The translations under genes and the position numbers were made by a program. This document shows positions 8,416 to 17,089 of a stretch of 64,000 nt of DNA, one piece after another (positions within the stretch are counted from its first letter, which is position 1; the number at the start of each line of letters is the position of its first letter). The notes under the pieces are model-generated. The model was not told where the DNA came from. It ran no database searches and saw nothing but the letters and a program-made list of their open reading frames with translations. Source of the DNA: Candidatus Thorarchaeota archaeon (GTDB lineage: Archaea > Asgardarchaeota > Thorarchaeia > Thorarchaeales > Thorarchaeaceae); the NCBI GenBank assembly GCA_016840825.1, contig JAEORN010000212.1, forward strand, positions 1-64,000, given 5' to 3'.

Positions 8416-10227
8416 CTAGAGATGGGCAATTCGTAATTTTTCTAAGGTTTCTCTAGTAGGTACTCCATTTGAATCCCATCCCATCAATTCGTAGTATCTG
8501 TCGATTGACTGCTTGAAATCCTCCCTATCAACAAAAGCAGTCATACCCTTTCGCGGACCATGAGTTTGAGGCTCCCAAAAGCGTTGAGGAAGTGAATCAT
8601 CATCCCTTGAAATTCCTTCTCGAATATTGAACAAACGGATGAGTGTTTCAATCCGCTTAGCAATAGTATCAAGATCCGAAAGGGTGTACTTCTCACCAGT
8701 AGCTCCATTCAGCAGTCGCCTCATCTGATCCATAATAATTGGAAGGCGATTTGTGAAATGGCATATCACGAGGCAATCCTTAATGGTCTTCTCTATCCTT
8801 CCTGGAAGTAGTTTTTCTACAAATTCTACAGTAGATGAATCAGGAGCATTTGATGTGGGAGGCCATCCCCGAAGGTGGCTAGCTCCGATGTCTCCGGTAG
8901 CATAAAGAACCCCTTGTCCCATACGACCTCTTGGATCCCAAGCAGCCGCTTCTAGACCTTTTACATGTACTGCAAATGCATCACTGTTTTTCCCAATTAT
9001 TTTCGAAGCCTTCCTAACACCTTCTGCAAGGGTGTGCCCAATTCCCTCTCTATTGGATATCAAATGAATTAGTTTCATTGCGGCCTCAGCATCTCCAAAA
9101 GATAGATCAAAACCCACATCATTAACTGAAAGAATTCCTCTTTCAAAAGCCTCCATGGCGAATCCAATAACTGAGCCTGTGGTAATAGTGTCTAATCCTA
9201 ACTCATCACATAGATAATTCATCTGTAGAACTTCAATAGGATCTGAAACTCCCAGATTTCCACCGAGGAGTCCCAGAGTTTCGTACTCAATCATAGATTC
9301 TATCTCAGTTGTTGAATCATTAGGATTTGGTGCCCTGAAGGCATGAGTACATCTCATAACGCAGTGAGGACAAGAATGATGTGCCCCGATACTATATTCC
9401 TCCATCTTGATGTGTGAGAGTTTCTCATGTTCATCGAAATATCCATTCTTCCAATTCTTCGTGGGGAACTGTCCATATGCATTTGCGACCTCTACCAGAT
9501 GTCGAGTTCCATATCTTTTGAAATCAATATCCAATGAATTCCAAACGAGATTATACTCCTTATTGACTTCACGAACCATATCAATATCATGAGCAGATAC
9601 AGTCTTAGTACCTCTAACCAGAATTGCCTTCAGATTCTTTGAACCTAGTACAGCTCCTGCGCCACCTCGACCTGTTTGATGTGCTATCTCACAACTAGCT
9701 GTTGCAAATAGGACCTGATTCTCTCCGGCGGGGCCAATGGCATAGACTGAGAAATCCTTTCCATATTTCCTATGAAGAAGCTCGGTCGTAGTATAAATCC
9801 CCATACCCCAATATGCAGTGGCATCTTCGATTCTTATTGAATTGTCTTCTATCACGAGGATAGAAGGCGAGTTTGCAATACCTCTAATGCAAACTGCATC
9901 GTACCCTGCTTTCTTTATCTCACGTCCAATTGGACCTCCACAATGAGAATCCAGATAGATACCAGTCAGTGGTGATTTTGTCACTATACTCCATCGGCCA
10001 ACACTTGGACCAGGTAAACCTTGAAGTGGTCCATTTAGAAGGATGAAGATGTTCTCTGGTCCTAAGGGGTCAATACCTGATTTTAATTTGGTAAAGAGAA
10101 TAAAAGCTCCTAAGCCCTTTCCACCTATGAAATCCTGATAAACCTCTGAATCGAGTGTTTCTTCATAAGAGGAGCCATTAGACAAATCTACCCAGAGAAT
10201 CCTTTGATTCCATCCATGCTTCGTCAG
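8416..10227 (-). CDS. Aldehyde:ferredoxin oxidoreductase (tungsten/molybdopterin enzyme), probable CTG start
   Basis: AOR-family enzymes oxidise aldehydes to carboxylic acids (or the reverse) with ferredoxin, using tungsten-bis-pterin and one 4Fe-4S cluster in the cytosol. Seen here: the N-terminal 'FIGGKGLGAFIL', 'GRGGAGAVLGSKNLKAI', cluster cysteines in CPHCVMRC plus a later cysteine in 'IKDCLVICH', and the pterin-loop 'CDELGLDTITTG'. The first ordinary start is TTG 10185, but the reading frame continues upstream and encodes HGWNQRILWVDLS, the conserved AOR N-terminus. The only plausible start there is CTG 10227, eight bases after GGAGG. I therefore extend the gene by 14 residues to about 603. 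The small gene at 10251-10400 precedes it by 23 bases. Family is certain; substrate is not. Confidence 0.9.
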   Translation of the reverse strand: MTKHGWNQRILWVDLSNGSSYEETLDSEVYQDFIGGKGLGAFILFTKLKSGIDPLGPENIFILLNGPLQGLPGPSVGRWSIVTKSPLTGIYLDSHCGGPIGREIKKAGYDAVCIRGIANSPSILVIEDNSIRIEDATAYWGMGIYTTTELLHRKYGKDFSVYAIGPAGENQVLFATASCEIAHQTGRGGAGAVLGSKNLKAILVRGTKTVSAHDIDMVREVNKEYNLVWNSLDIDFKRYGTRHLVEVANAYGQFPTKNWKNGYFDEHEKLSHIKMEEYSIGAHHSCPHCVMRCTHAFRAPNPNDSTTEIESMIEYETLGLLGGNLGVSDPIEVLQMNYLCDELGLDTITTGSVIGFAMEAFERGILSVNDVGFDLSFGDAEAAMKLIHLISNREGIGHTLAEGVRKASKIIGKNSDAFAVHVKGLEAAAWDPRGRMGQGVLYATGDIGASHLRGWPPTSNAPDSSTVEFVEKLLPGRIEKTIKDCLVICHFTNRLPIIMDQMRRLLNGATGEKYTLSDLDTIAKRIETLIRLFNIREGISRDDDSLPQRFWEPQTHGPRKGMTAFVDREDFKQSIDRYYELMGWDSNGVPTRETLEKLRIAHL

Positions 10228-10250
10228 AAAGATTTCCTCCAGTCAGAGGT

Positions 10251-10400
10251 CTAGGAAATATCAACTCTATTTATTGTTTCCAGTTCAATGCCTTGAAGGT
10301 TTGCAAGAATTGCCATCACAACATCATGAACAAGATCGCTAACGAACTCGTTCATGGGTATCTTCTTCCCCTTGACAAATAATTCAAAGTCTGCAGCCAT
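10251..10400 (-). CDS. Small conserved-looking protein (49 aa) upstream of AOR
   Basis: ATG at 10400 with GGTGG upstream, TAG at 10251. The product begins MAADFELFVKGKKIPMNEFV and continues with a helix 'SDLVHDVVMAILANLQGI' and a final strand ending in VDIS. Strand-turn-helix-strand small proteins of this type, beginning 'ELFVNGKKIPLNEFV', are widespread in archaea (recalled pattern). It lies 23 bases upstream of the AOR start on the same strand with its own ribosome-binding site, so the two probably form one operon. Function unknown; a binding partner or cofactor-delivery helper of AOR is only a guess. Confidence 0.7.
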   Translation of the reverse strand: MAADFELFVKGKKIPMNEFVSDLVHDVVMAILANLQGIELETINRVDIS

Positions 10401-10580
10401 TTGAACCACCAACCATGAGTAAATCGAATTCTACCTTATACGATTGTTGGTATATCGGAAGCGAAAGCTACTTAGATTTGTTTTGCATTCCAACTTTAAG
10501 AGCGCACTCCGATACGGATATATACCCTGTCGAATCGTAGGCGAGCTTGATGATGACCATCATAAGTGAGGAATTTAGTC

Positions 10581-12497
10581 ATGACTGAAGACTTCTCGAT
10601 AGCAGGAGTAATCTCCCAGAGAAAGCGGGATGGAACAAGATATGATCCCATTGGTAAATTAGCTGGAATTGGAGGTCTCCTTGGTATCTTTGTAGGTGTG
10701 TACGGATTACTATTTAGCAATACAGAAACAATTTTCCAACTCCATGGTGAGTCCCCTTCTAGCGGCTTGGTACTGCTGATACTCGGACTTGGATTGATTC
10801 TACAATCGTTTGGAGGCCGAGAATTAAGGATCAAGCTTGGATCGTCATATTCTCAGATTTCACTGATAGCGGGAGTGATGGGAGTGATATATTTTCCATT
10901 CCTTATTATCTCATCAAGCTGGGGAATTTCTCTGTATGAAGACTTTGTCATTATTAGTGCAATGCTGACAGCATTCTTCATTATTTTTTGGCAGATGTAT
11001 CAGGTTGTTTACACTGATTCTACCAATAGTTGGATCGGTGTTCTTGCAAGTATAATAAATGGTTTCTTCTTCCCTGTCCTAGCCATTGGTACAATCTATG
11101 GCGAACTTATCACAATGCTAGCATATGTTATGCTAATATTGGGTCAGTTCCTCGTTTTGGTATATTGGTGGAGTCCTTTGGATAATGTGAGAGAGTATGC
11201 TAGAAGCCCTGAAAAGGCGAAGTTCTCCTTTGGACTTTCAGGCCTATTAGCATTCTTAGTTGGAGCAGTAGCAGTATTTGCCAATGCTCGGACCACATTA
11301 GAGGGAGAAGTGTGGTATCCATTTAGTGCTCCTTTTGATTGGAATTTCACCTTGGCAGGAGGTTTCCTCGCAGCATTATTGTTCTGGGTCATGCAGGGTC
11401 CAAGGCTGGGAAAGAAAGAATTGAAAGCAGCTGAAATCAGTGATGACCTCATACATGGTGGAAGTAAATACTTCCCAGCATTTCTGACCGCAGTTGGCAT
11501 CCTTGGAGCTGTTGAGGCAGCTACATTCATACCTAGTGCAATAGAAACATGGTCACTCATTATAGTATGGGCTGTATCTGGAACGATGTTTCTGATCGGT
11601 GCAATCCATATGGGCCGAACTGATGTGGTAACTGGACTCCCATTGGTTGTAAGTGCGATTATGCTTTCAATACATCCAGCTGCGATTCAGATATTCGTAA
11701 TAGTCCCGTATCTGCTTGTTATACTAACACAAGCACTACTCATGGTTGAAACCAAGATACGAGGATTTACATACTACTCGCAACCAGTGCTATCTGTAAT
11801 TGTTACAATTGGATTCTCATTGATATTCTTAGGTTTCATGCTAGGTCTCTTTGGTAGTGGACCTCCAGCAATTTGGCCGACTAATCGTTGGTTCAACGTA
11901 GCTCTGTTTGCACCTCTATACGACATGGACACGCAAGCAGCTACTGTAATGGTCTTGCCAATAACAGCATTGATGATAAGAAATGTCGCAGTGGTCGGAT
12001 TTGGACAGAAGCAAACTGGAGAAGCTAAAGATGTCATTAGTGGAATAACTATGCTCTTTGCACTGCTAGTTCCTATCATCGCAGCAGCGTTCAAAGGAGT
12101 AGCTCATCAAGCACTAACCGCAGCTGCAATTATGCTGGCTCTCTATATGATCAGCTTTGTGTTAGTCCTCTCATTGAATCTTTCATTAGCAGGACAAGTG
12201 GAAGACACTGGTAATCCTCTTGAGGGAATGCTTCTAAGAATGACTGCTATTGTGTCGCTAGTCTTTGGTGCTATCATAGCCATTGTAGTCCTAGGAACGT
12301 TCTCAAGCACTGCAGTCACTGCACTAGAAACTGCTGCTGTCATTACCTGGTTGGTAATTCTAATCTCAGGTCTAGAGATTCTCCTTGCCTTGGGATGGAT
12401 AATTGCAGGTATAAGACTACATATGTTCAGTGCCGGATTCAAATTCACAAGAGCAGAAGAAGCTTTAGCTGAAGTTGAATACGTACCAGTTCAATGA
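10581..12497 (+). CDS. Large polytopic membrane protein, unknown function
   Basis: 638 residues from ATG 10581; the frame is open to GTG 10566 but GTGAGG there serves better as ribosome-binding site. About sixteen hydrophobic helices follow a roughly 30-residue cytosolic start and run nearly to the C-terminus (FTRAEEALAEVEYVPVQ). Loops are short and carry few charges, and I recognise no transporter signature, nucleotide-binding loop or catalytic motif. A TATATA element around 10520 could be its promoter. The esterase-like gene follows after 21 bases on the same strand and may be cotranscribed. Integral membrane location is clear; function is not. Confidence 0.8.
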   Translation: MTEDFSIAGVISQRKRDGTRYDPIGKLAGIGGLLGIFVGVYGLLFSNTETIFQLHGESPSSGLVLLILGLGLILQSFGGRELRIKLGSSYSQISLIAGVMGVIYFPFLIISSSWGISLYEDFVIISAMLTAFFIIFWQMYQVVYTDSTNSWIGVLASIINGFFFPVLAIGTIYGELITMLAYVMLILGQFLVLVYWWSPLDNVREYARSPEKAKFSFGLSGLLAFLVGAVAVFANARTTLEGEVWYPFSAPFDWNFTLAGGFLAALLFWVMQGPRLGKKELKAAEISDDLIHGGSKYFPAFLTAVGILGAVEAATFIPSAIETWSLIIVWAVSGTMFLIGAIHMGRTDVVTGLPLVVSAIMLSIHPAAIQIFVIVPYLLVILTQALLMVETKIRGFTYYSQPVLSVIVTIGFSLIFLGFMLGLFGSGPPAIWPTNRWFNVALFAPLYDMDTQAATVMVLPITALMIRNVAVVGFGQKQTGEAKDVISGITMLFALLVPIIAAAFKGVAHQALTAAAIMLALYMISFVLVLSLNLSLAGQVEDTGNPLEGMLLRMTAIVSLVFGAIIAIVVLGTFSSTAVTALETAAVITWLVILISGLEILLALGWIIAGIRLHMFSAGFKFTRAEEALAEVEYVPVQ

Positions 12498-12518
12498 AAC
12501 TCACGAGGTCATCAAACA

Positions 12519-13271
12519 TTGACTCCGCAGGTTGAAGGAATCTCCAGAAAACCTGCAGGAGCCAATGTCGCTTTTCTTTTGATTCATGGATTTTGCGCGG
12601 ATTTGGATGAATTAGCTAGTTTAGGCGAAGAGCTAGAGAAGATAGGAATTGCCTCCTTCGCCATGAGAGTGGCAGGACACGGAACATCACCAGAAGACCT
12701 CGCTGAAACAACTAGATCGGATTGGTATGACTCAGTAGTTTCTGCATTGGAAGAAGTGAAATCCTGGAATCCAGAGTACCTGTTTGTTGCAGGTCTTTCT
12801 ATGGGAGCAGCCCTTGCACTATCTCTTTCAACAAAGGAGAAAGGAATTGACGGACTTGTTATTCTATCTCCTGCAATTAGAATAGATGGATTGGCTCCAA
12901 AACTTGTCCCTCTTCTTAAATACTTCAAGAAATATAGATCGGTCGATTTGTCCTACATTCCAAAGATGTATGACCTTCCCAGAACCAAATATGACCGAGA
13001 GCCTCTTTCAGCGATTCATGAATTCTTGAAGCTAATCAAAGAGGTAAGATTTGCGCTAAAGGAGGTGACACTCCCAACGCTTGTCATTAAGGCTGGTGCG
13101 GATAAGACTGTCAATCCCAATAATGCTGACTTTGTATATAACGAGATCTCCTCTATTGAGAAAACACTCAAGGAAATTCCTAGAGCTGAGCATGTAATTT
13201 CATGCCATCCCTCTAGAAAAGAAGCGTACCCACATGTATTTGAGTTTGTAAAAGGAATAGTCGGTGAATAG
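12519..13271 (+). CDS. Alpha/beta hydrolase, carboxylesterase or monoacylglycerol-lipase type
   Basis: 250 residues, TTG start with GAGGT nine bases upstream. The oxyanion segment 'FLLIHGFCAD', nucleophile elbow 'GLSMG' (Ser about 94), an aspartate in 'VIKAGADKTVNP' and a histidine in 'RAEHVI' form the catalytic triad of the alpha/beta-hydrolase fold. Size and lid spacing resemble Est30-type carboxylesterases and bacterial monoglyceride lipases that cleave short esters. No signal peptide, so cytosolic. It follows the large membrane protein by 21 bases and converges on the glycerophosphodiesterase gene with four bases between stops. Class is secure; substrate unknown. Confidence 0.88.
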   Translation: MTPQVEGISRKPAGANVAFLLIHGFCADLDELASLGEELEKIGIASFAMRVAGHGTSPEDLAETTRSDWYDSVVSALEEVKSWNPEYLFVAGLSMGAALALSLSTKEKGIDGLVILSPAIRIDGLAPKLVPLLKYFKKYRSVDLSYIPKMYDLPRTKYDREPLSAIHEFLKLIKEVRFALKEVTLPTLVIKAGADKTVNPNNADFVYNEISSIEKTLKEIPRAEHVISCHPSRKEAYPHVFEFVKGIVGE

Positions 13272-13275
13272 AGAA

Positions 13276-13980
13276 TTAAATCCCTAATTCAGAGAATAAC
13301 TCAAAGCAAATCTCAGGCACGTCAGTAATGATTCCATCTACACCCATTTTAATCAATTCGGAAATCATCTCTTTATCATTCGGAGTCCATGGATATACTT
13401 TCAGACCTTCTGCATGGGCATCTTCAACAATACTTGGTTCAAGAGTGAAGAAAAGGGGATTAATCGCATCCGCTTTCAAATCCTTAGCATACTTTGTCAC
13501 ATTTTCGATTGGCATAGAATATAGGATTCCTGTCGTTGCGTATGGTTCTAAATCACGAATCTTGACAAGATAGTCATGTTTGAAAGAGGAAAATAAAATA
13601 TCATCAAGCATTCCTCTATCTCTGATTAATTGAAGAACATGTTGTTCGATATTTGCAGCCTTGAGTTCTATATCAACCATCACCTTTCCTTTCGCTAAAT
13701 CAAGTACCTGATCAAGTTCAGGTATCTTTATTCCTTTACTAAGACCAATTTCTAGAATTTCTTCGAATGGTATTTCTGAAAGTAATCTGTCATCACCAAC
13801 TAGTGATTTGAAATCGTCATCATGAAAGATGATAAGATGTCCATCTGAGCTTACTTGAACATCCAGCTCTATCATATCTACATTTGAAGCAATTGCAGCC
13901 TCAAATGATGCAAGTGTATTTTCCATCGCTACCCTTGGTGCTCCTCTATGTCCAATAACAAGTGGCCTATTCAGACGCAT
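13276..13980 (-). CDS. Glycerophosphodiester phosphodiesterase
   Basis: 234 residues. GDPD enzymes hydrolyse glycerophosphodiesters from phospholipid head groups to sn-glycerol phosphate and an alcohol, using a metal in a TIM barrel. Seen: 'VIGHRGAPRVAMENTLASF' (HRG and ENT), 'MIELDVQVSSDGHLIIFHDD' (metal-binding E-D and the HD pair), 'VMVDIELKA', and 'GVDGIITDVPE' near the end. No signal peptide, so this is the cytosolic UgpQ-like type. It starts 20 bases after the DnaJ-type zinc-motif membrane protein and is probably in one transcript with it. In an archaeon the substrates may be head-group products of ether lipids. Confidence 0.92.
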   Translation of the reverse strand: MRLNRPLVIGHRGAPRVAMENTLASFEAAIASNVDMIELDVQVSSDGHLIIFHDDDFKSLVGDDRLLSEIPFEEILEIGLSKGIKIPELDQVLDLAKGKVMVDIELKAANIEQHVLQLIRDRGMLDDILFSSFKHDYLVKIRDLEPYATTGILYSMPIENVTKYAKDLKADAINPLFFTLEPSIVEDAHAEGLKVYPWTPNDKEMISELIKMGVDGIITDVPEICFELFSELGI

Positions 13981-14000
13981 CTCCTCCCATCAATTGATAA

Positions 14001-14291
14001 TTACTTGTCATCTTGACGAGCGAACCCAGTTCCTCCACACCTAGGACATATTCCTCCTTCGGAGTCTGAGCCGGTTCCCTTACAATAATAGCATTGCTCG
14101 ACAGGTTCATCAAGTGATTTATCAAACCCTTTGAGGATCGCTCCTCCAATTCCTATCATGATTACTCCAACAAACATTAGCACAAGAGAAAGGATATACA
14201 ACTCAGGAATCTGAAGAACGAAGAAGAATGAGAAAAGGAACAAGATAACTCCGAAGACTGTGATTAACCCCGCATTCTGCTTTCGTTCCAT
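14001..14291 (-). CDS. Two-TM small protein with CxxCxGxG zinc motif
   Basis: 96 residues. Two hydrophobic helices (about 9-29 and 32-54) are followed by a cytosolic tail with 'CYYCKGTGSDSEGGICPRCGGTGF', the paired CxxCxGxG motif of the DnaJ zinc-binding domain. There is no J domain. A membrane-tethered DnaJ-type zinc finger could hold a client or partner at the membrane; this is inference. It is first in a minus-strand pair with the glycerophosphodiesterase. Confidence 0.75.
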   Translation of the reverse strand: MERKQNAGLITVFGVILFLFSFFFVLQIPELYILSLVLMFVGVIMIGIGGAILKGFDKSLDEPVEQCYYCKGTGSDSEGGICPRCGGTGFARQDDK

Positions 14292-14422
14292 TCCTTACCA
14301 CCAATTCAAATGATGTTGGAATAAAAGCGATTCTAAAGTCCCTAAATAGGTTGTGGATATTGTGTGCAGAAGAATTTTGTTTTGTCTACACAAGAGATAA
14401 TAGAATAAGAAAGATAAGATTG

Positions 14423-14434
14423 CACCTCGAGGTG
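14423..14434 (+). promoter_or_regulatory. Perfect 12-base palindrome containing the ribosome-binding site
   Basis: CACCTCGAGGTG is a perfect palindrome; its right half holds the GAGGTG Shine-Dalgarno sequence for the ATG at 14442. It could be a protein operator or let the ribosome-binding site be occluded by pairing. A TATA-like CCTAAATAGG lies at about 14340. Chance is possible for 12 bases. Confidence 0.35.
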
Positions 14435-14441
14435 TCCATTA

Positions 14442-15359
14442 ATGTCCAAGTCGGATCTCTTTTCACGATATTCACAGCTCTACCAGAAGGAAACCATCAG
14501 AGAGATAGTTCCTGAGGGAGTCTTTGTTCGGCAACTTGTCGATATCCCAACACAAGGTTTGGATGTCGGTCTCTTCTTTAAGCAGAAAGGTATCAGAGAT
14601 CCGAGACAGATTTACTTCAACAATCCTGTGCCTTCGGCAGTAGCAAAACGGGATGGATTCCTTGAGGCTGAAGATAGGACTTTCCTAAGTCATACGATTT
14701 TGGACAAGTTCAAGAAATTAGATTTTCTGAAACTAGTCATCGGAGCAGATTCGGTTCTTGATAGTAGAGATGAGAGAATCAGATTCTTAAAAGTCTGTCA
14801 AAAGATAATCGATGTTATCTTGAGGAAAGCAAAGAACGTGATTCATTTCGGTGATTTCACACCTTTCTTATTCTCTCAAAAAGTTAGAACCCTTGATTGG
14901 TTCCTATCAAAAGACCTAAAGCTCGATGAGGTGTCAGCAGAAGCAGCTGCAATTCCATTCAACTTGGCTGAGCCAGAATATATACTGTTGACAGGACAGA
15001 ATCTTGTAGTAGTAAAGGAAGAGCCAATTGTTCCTCAAGGAATATTCTATCTTGTTGGTGGTATAGGCTATAGCTTCGATACATCCGTGGGTGCAGTAAA
15101 TGAAGAAAGAATGTTTCGAACTACAGTGGATCTTTCACCAATGGGAATCGACGAAGCATACATTGAGAACAATATATCTCGTGTAACTGAGGATTTCCAA
15201 ACAAATGTTCATTCACTGATATTCAGCGATATTTGGAAAAAGAGCCCTGCTAAGCCTGTGGGAGTTAATATCGGCAATGACTTACTAATCAAGCCTGCTC
15301 AAGATAGTGAGATTTGGACTGGTGTCTTTGAAGTGTATCTCAGGAGTCCTAAAGCATGA
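14442..15359 (+). CDS. Unrecognised soluble protein (305 aa)
   Basis: ATG start with GAGGTG seven bases upstream. The product is soluble, mixed alpha/beta, with no signal peptide, TM helix, cysteine cluster or nucleotide-binding loop. It begins 'MSKSDLFSRYSQLYQKETI' and contains long helices around residues 80-130 and beta-rich segments near 190-260 (VVVKEEPIVPQGIFYLVGG). I do not recognise the family. Its 3' end overlaps the convergent membrane-protein gene by 11 bases. It stands alone on the plus strand, so context offers little about its role. Confidence 0.75.
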   Translation: MSKSDLFSRYSQLYQKETIREIVPEGVFVRQLVDIPTQGLDVGLFFKQKGIRDPRQIYFNNPVPSAVAKRDGFLEAEDRTFLSHTILDKFKKLDFLKLVIGADSVLDSRDERIRFLKVCQKIIDVILRKAKNVIHFGDFTPFLFSQKVRTLDWFLSKDLKLDEVSAEAAAIPFNLAEPEYILLTGQNLVVVKEEPIVPQGIFYLVGGIGYSFDTSVGAVNEERMFRTTVDLSPMGIDEAYIENNISRVTEDFQTNVHSLIFSDIWKKSPAKPVGVNIGNDLLIKPAQDSEIWTGVFEVYLRSPKA

Positions 15360-16989
15360 TGGAGTCGAATGAATCTATTGCCATCATCACTGCGCGAAAT
15401 GCATAGATCCTGAATGTGTAAGTCACTTCTGCTTTCTCAATGTTCTGGAATGCATCTCGAAGTAGACTAAGACCATCCTCGCCAAATGATGCAAGAATTG
15501 ATGGAAGAGAACTTATCACTATCTGTGAAGCACCATTGCCGCTTGAAATCGCAATGTCATTTGCCAAAACTTCAAGATTATCATATACAGGATTCTCAAT
15601 AGGTAAGATTCCGGTATTATTCCCAGCAATCCCTAACCTAATTGCGGATGCCATTGCTGACCTGGAGTATGTATAGCTCAAGTACTCACCAACATCTCCC
15701 TGCATTGCATCTGAATACTGTGTACGGCTGCAGGAGACCTCTAATTTCAATTGATATTCTTGAATAATCCCAGTCGGGATACAATCAAGCTGTGCTATTG
15801 TAGAATCTCCATCCACTAAATCGTCGATCACAAACCCATCCACGAGAAAGCCATAATCAAAACCAAAGCTCTCAGCATCGCTTATCAAAGATATGAAATT
15901 ACCCAATAGACCAGTCTCTTTGATTGAATCTAACTGATTACGAATGTATTCACTGAAACCAACTAGATTTACATTTCTTACTGGTGTCATCATAGATTGC
16001 CATTCGTTCTCCGAAACCATCATGTCAAAGAATACAGGTAAACTTGAGGCATTGATAGACTGAGTATCTGTGATGTTTGACAAATCAAGTAGCACCGACC
16101 AAAACTCACTCACCATAATATCAAGAACCGATATGTGTGAATCATTCAATTCATCTAACATTGAAAGGATTGCATTTCGGTCTGATGAAATAGTGATGCG
16201 AAATGGAATATCATATGAGTTGAGCATCTGAATCCAATCGCTTAGTTCATCCAGTTTAGAGGAATCATTCGAAGGATATCTCAGGTCGACTCCAAAGCTA
16301 GCTGCACTCAAAGACTCGATCAAATCAACATCTGGAGGAGTATCTTGGAATCCGGCCCCAAAATCTGCAAGAGGTACCTCTACAAACAGCGCAACATCGT
16401 GATTTGACTCAACAGTGGCTATGGGTGTTTGTCCCATTACAACAACAGAGATCGGCATCATGAAACCTAGTACATTCATGAGCAAGAACCAAGCTACTCC
16501 CTTCTTTCCGATGGAACGAATAGGTTGTGATGGTCTGAATCCGCCCATGATGAAAATGAGAACACATGATACGATATTCACAAGAACAAGTACAAAGAAA
16601 CCCCTCACCAAACTAGAAATCAATCCAAATATGAAAGCAGAAATCGCGAGAATAAGAATGCTAAGGAAAGCTGACCTTGTTCGATATAGATCAAGGAGAA
16701 TCTTTGGTAGGATTACCATCAAAGGAAGAATATAGAAAGCGAGAGGGAGTGTATCCAATAGAGGAACGTTGCTCACTAGATTTCTCAATGTGATTGAAAG
16801 AAGCGCATAAACAATCAGAGAGATATTTAGCGCTAGAACTGCAGTAGAGAAGAGGTGTAGTCCTCGATCCAAGCGAATGTTGAGCTTGATCTTAGATCTC
16901 AAGCGTCTTCTTGAAGTGATGAACTTCGAACCAAATTCCTTGATTGAATGAACAGCCAGATTATGATTGGAATCCTTCGAAGAAGACAT
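15349..16989 (-). CDS. Membrane protein with N-terminal TM bundle and large C-terminal extracytoplasmic domain
   Basis: 546 residues. A basic cytosolic start (RRRLRSKIKLN) precedes five or six TM helices up to about residue 190. The remaining roughly 350 residues are hydrophilic, with several NxS/T sequons. They contain a run of strand-helix units ending in acidic residues (GVDLRYP, ILDIMVSEFW, VFFDMMVSE, FLVDGFVIDDL), which looks like a TIM-barrel-type domain, possibly sugar-active. No specific glycosidase signature can be named. ATG 16989 leaves a 100-base divergent gap to the geranylgeranyl reductase if that begins at 17090. Location is clear; function is inferred weakly. Confidence 0.75.
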   Translation of the reverse strand: MSSSKDSNHNLAVHSIKEFGSKFITSRRRLRSKIKLNIRLDRGLHLFSTAVLALNISLIVYALLSITLRNLVSNVPLLDTLPLAFYILPLMVILPKILLDLYRTRSAFLSILILAISAFIFGLISSLVRGFFVLVLVNIVSCVLIFIMGGFRPSQPIRSIGKKGVAWFLLMNVLGFMMPISVVVMGQTPIATVESNHDVALFVEVPLADFGAGFQDTPPDVDLIESLSAASFGVDLRYPSNDSSKLDELSDWIQMLNSYDIPFRITISSDRNAILSMLDELNDSHISVLDIMVSEFWSVLLDLSNITDTQSINASSLPVFFDMMVSENEWQSMMTPVRNVNLVGFSEYIRNQLDSIKETGLLGNFISLISDAESFGFDYGFLVDGFVIDDLVDGDSTIAQLDCIPTGIIQEYQLKLEVSCSRTQYSDAMQGDVGEYLSYTYSRSAMASAIRLGIAGNNTGILPIENPVYDNLEVLANDIAISSGNGASQIVISSLPSILASFGEDGLSLLRDAFQNIEKAEVTYTFRIYAFRAVMMAIDSFDSIML

Positions 16990-17089
16990 ATCACAACTTG
17001 CACTCTCACTAGTTTATACATGTGATGGTGACGTCTATCATGACCTAAGACTATTAAGCCAAGCAAAGTTATCAAATCTCGACCAGAGA

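Noticed and set aside
11144..11560. Antisense frame of 138 codons in the large membrane protein
   Set aside because: Complementary to TM helices of the real gene; no independent support.
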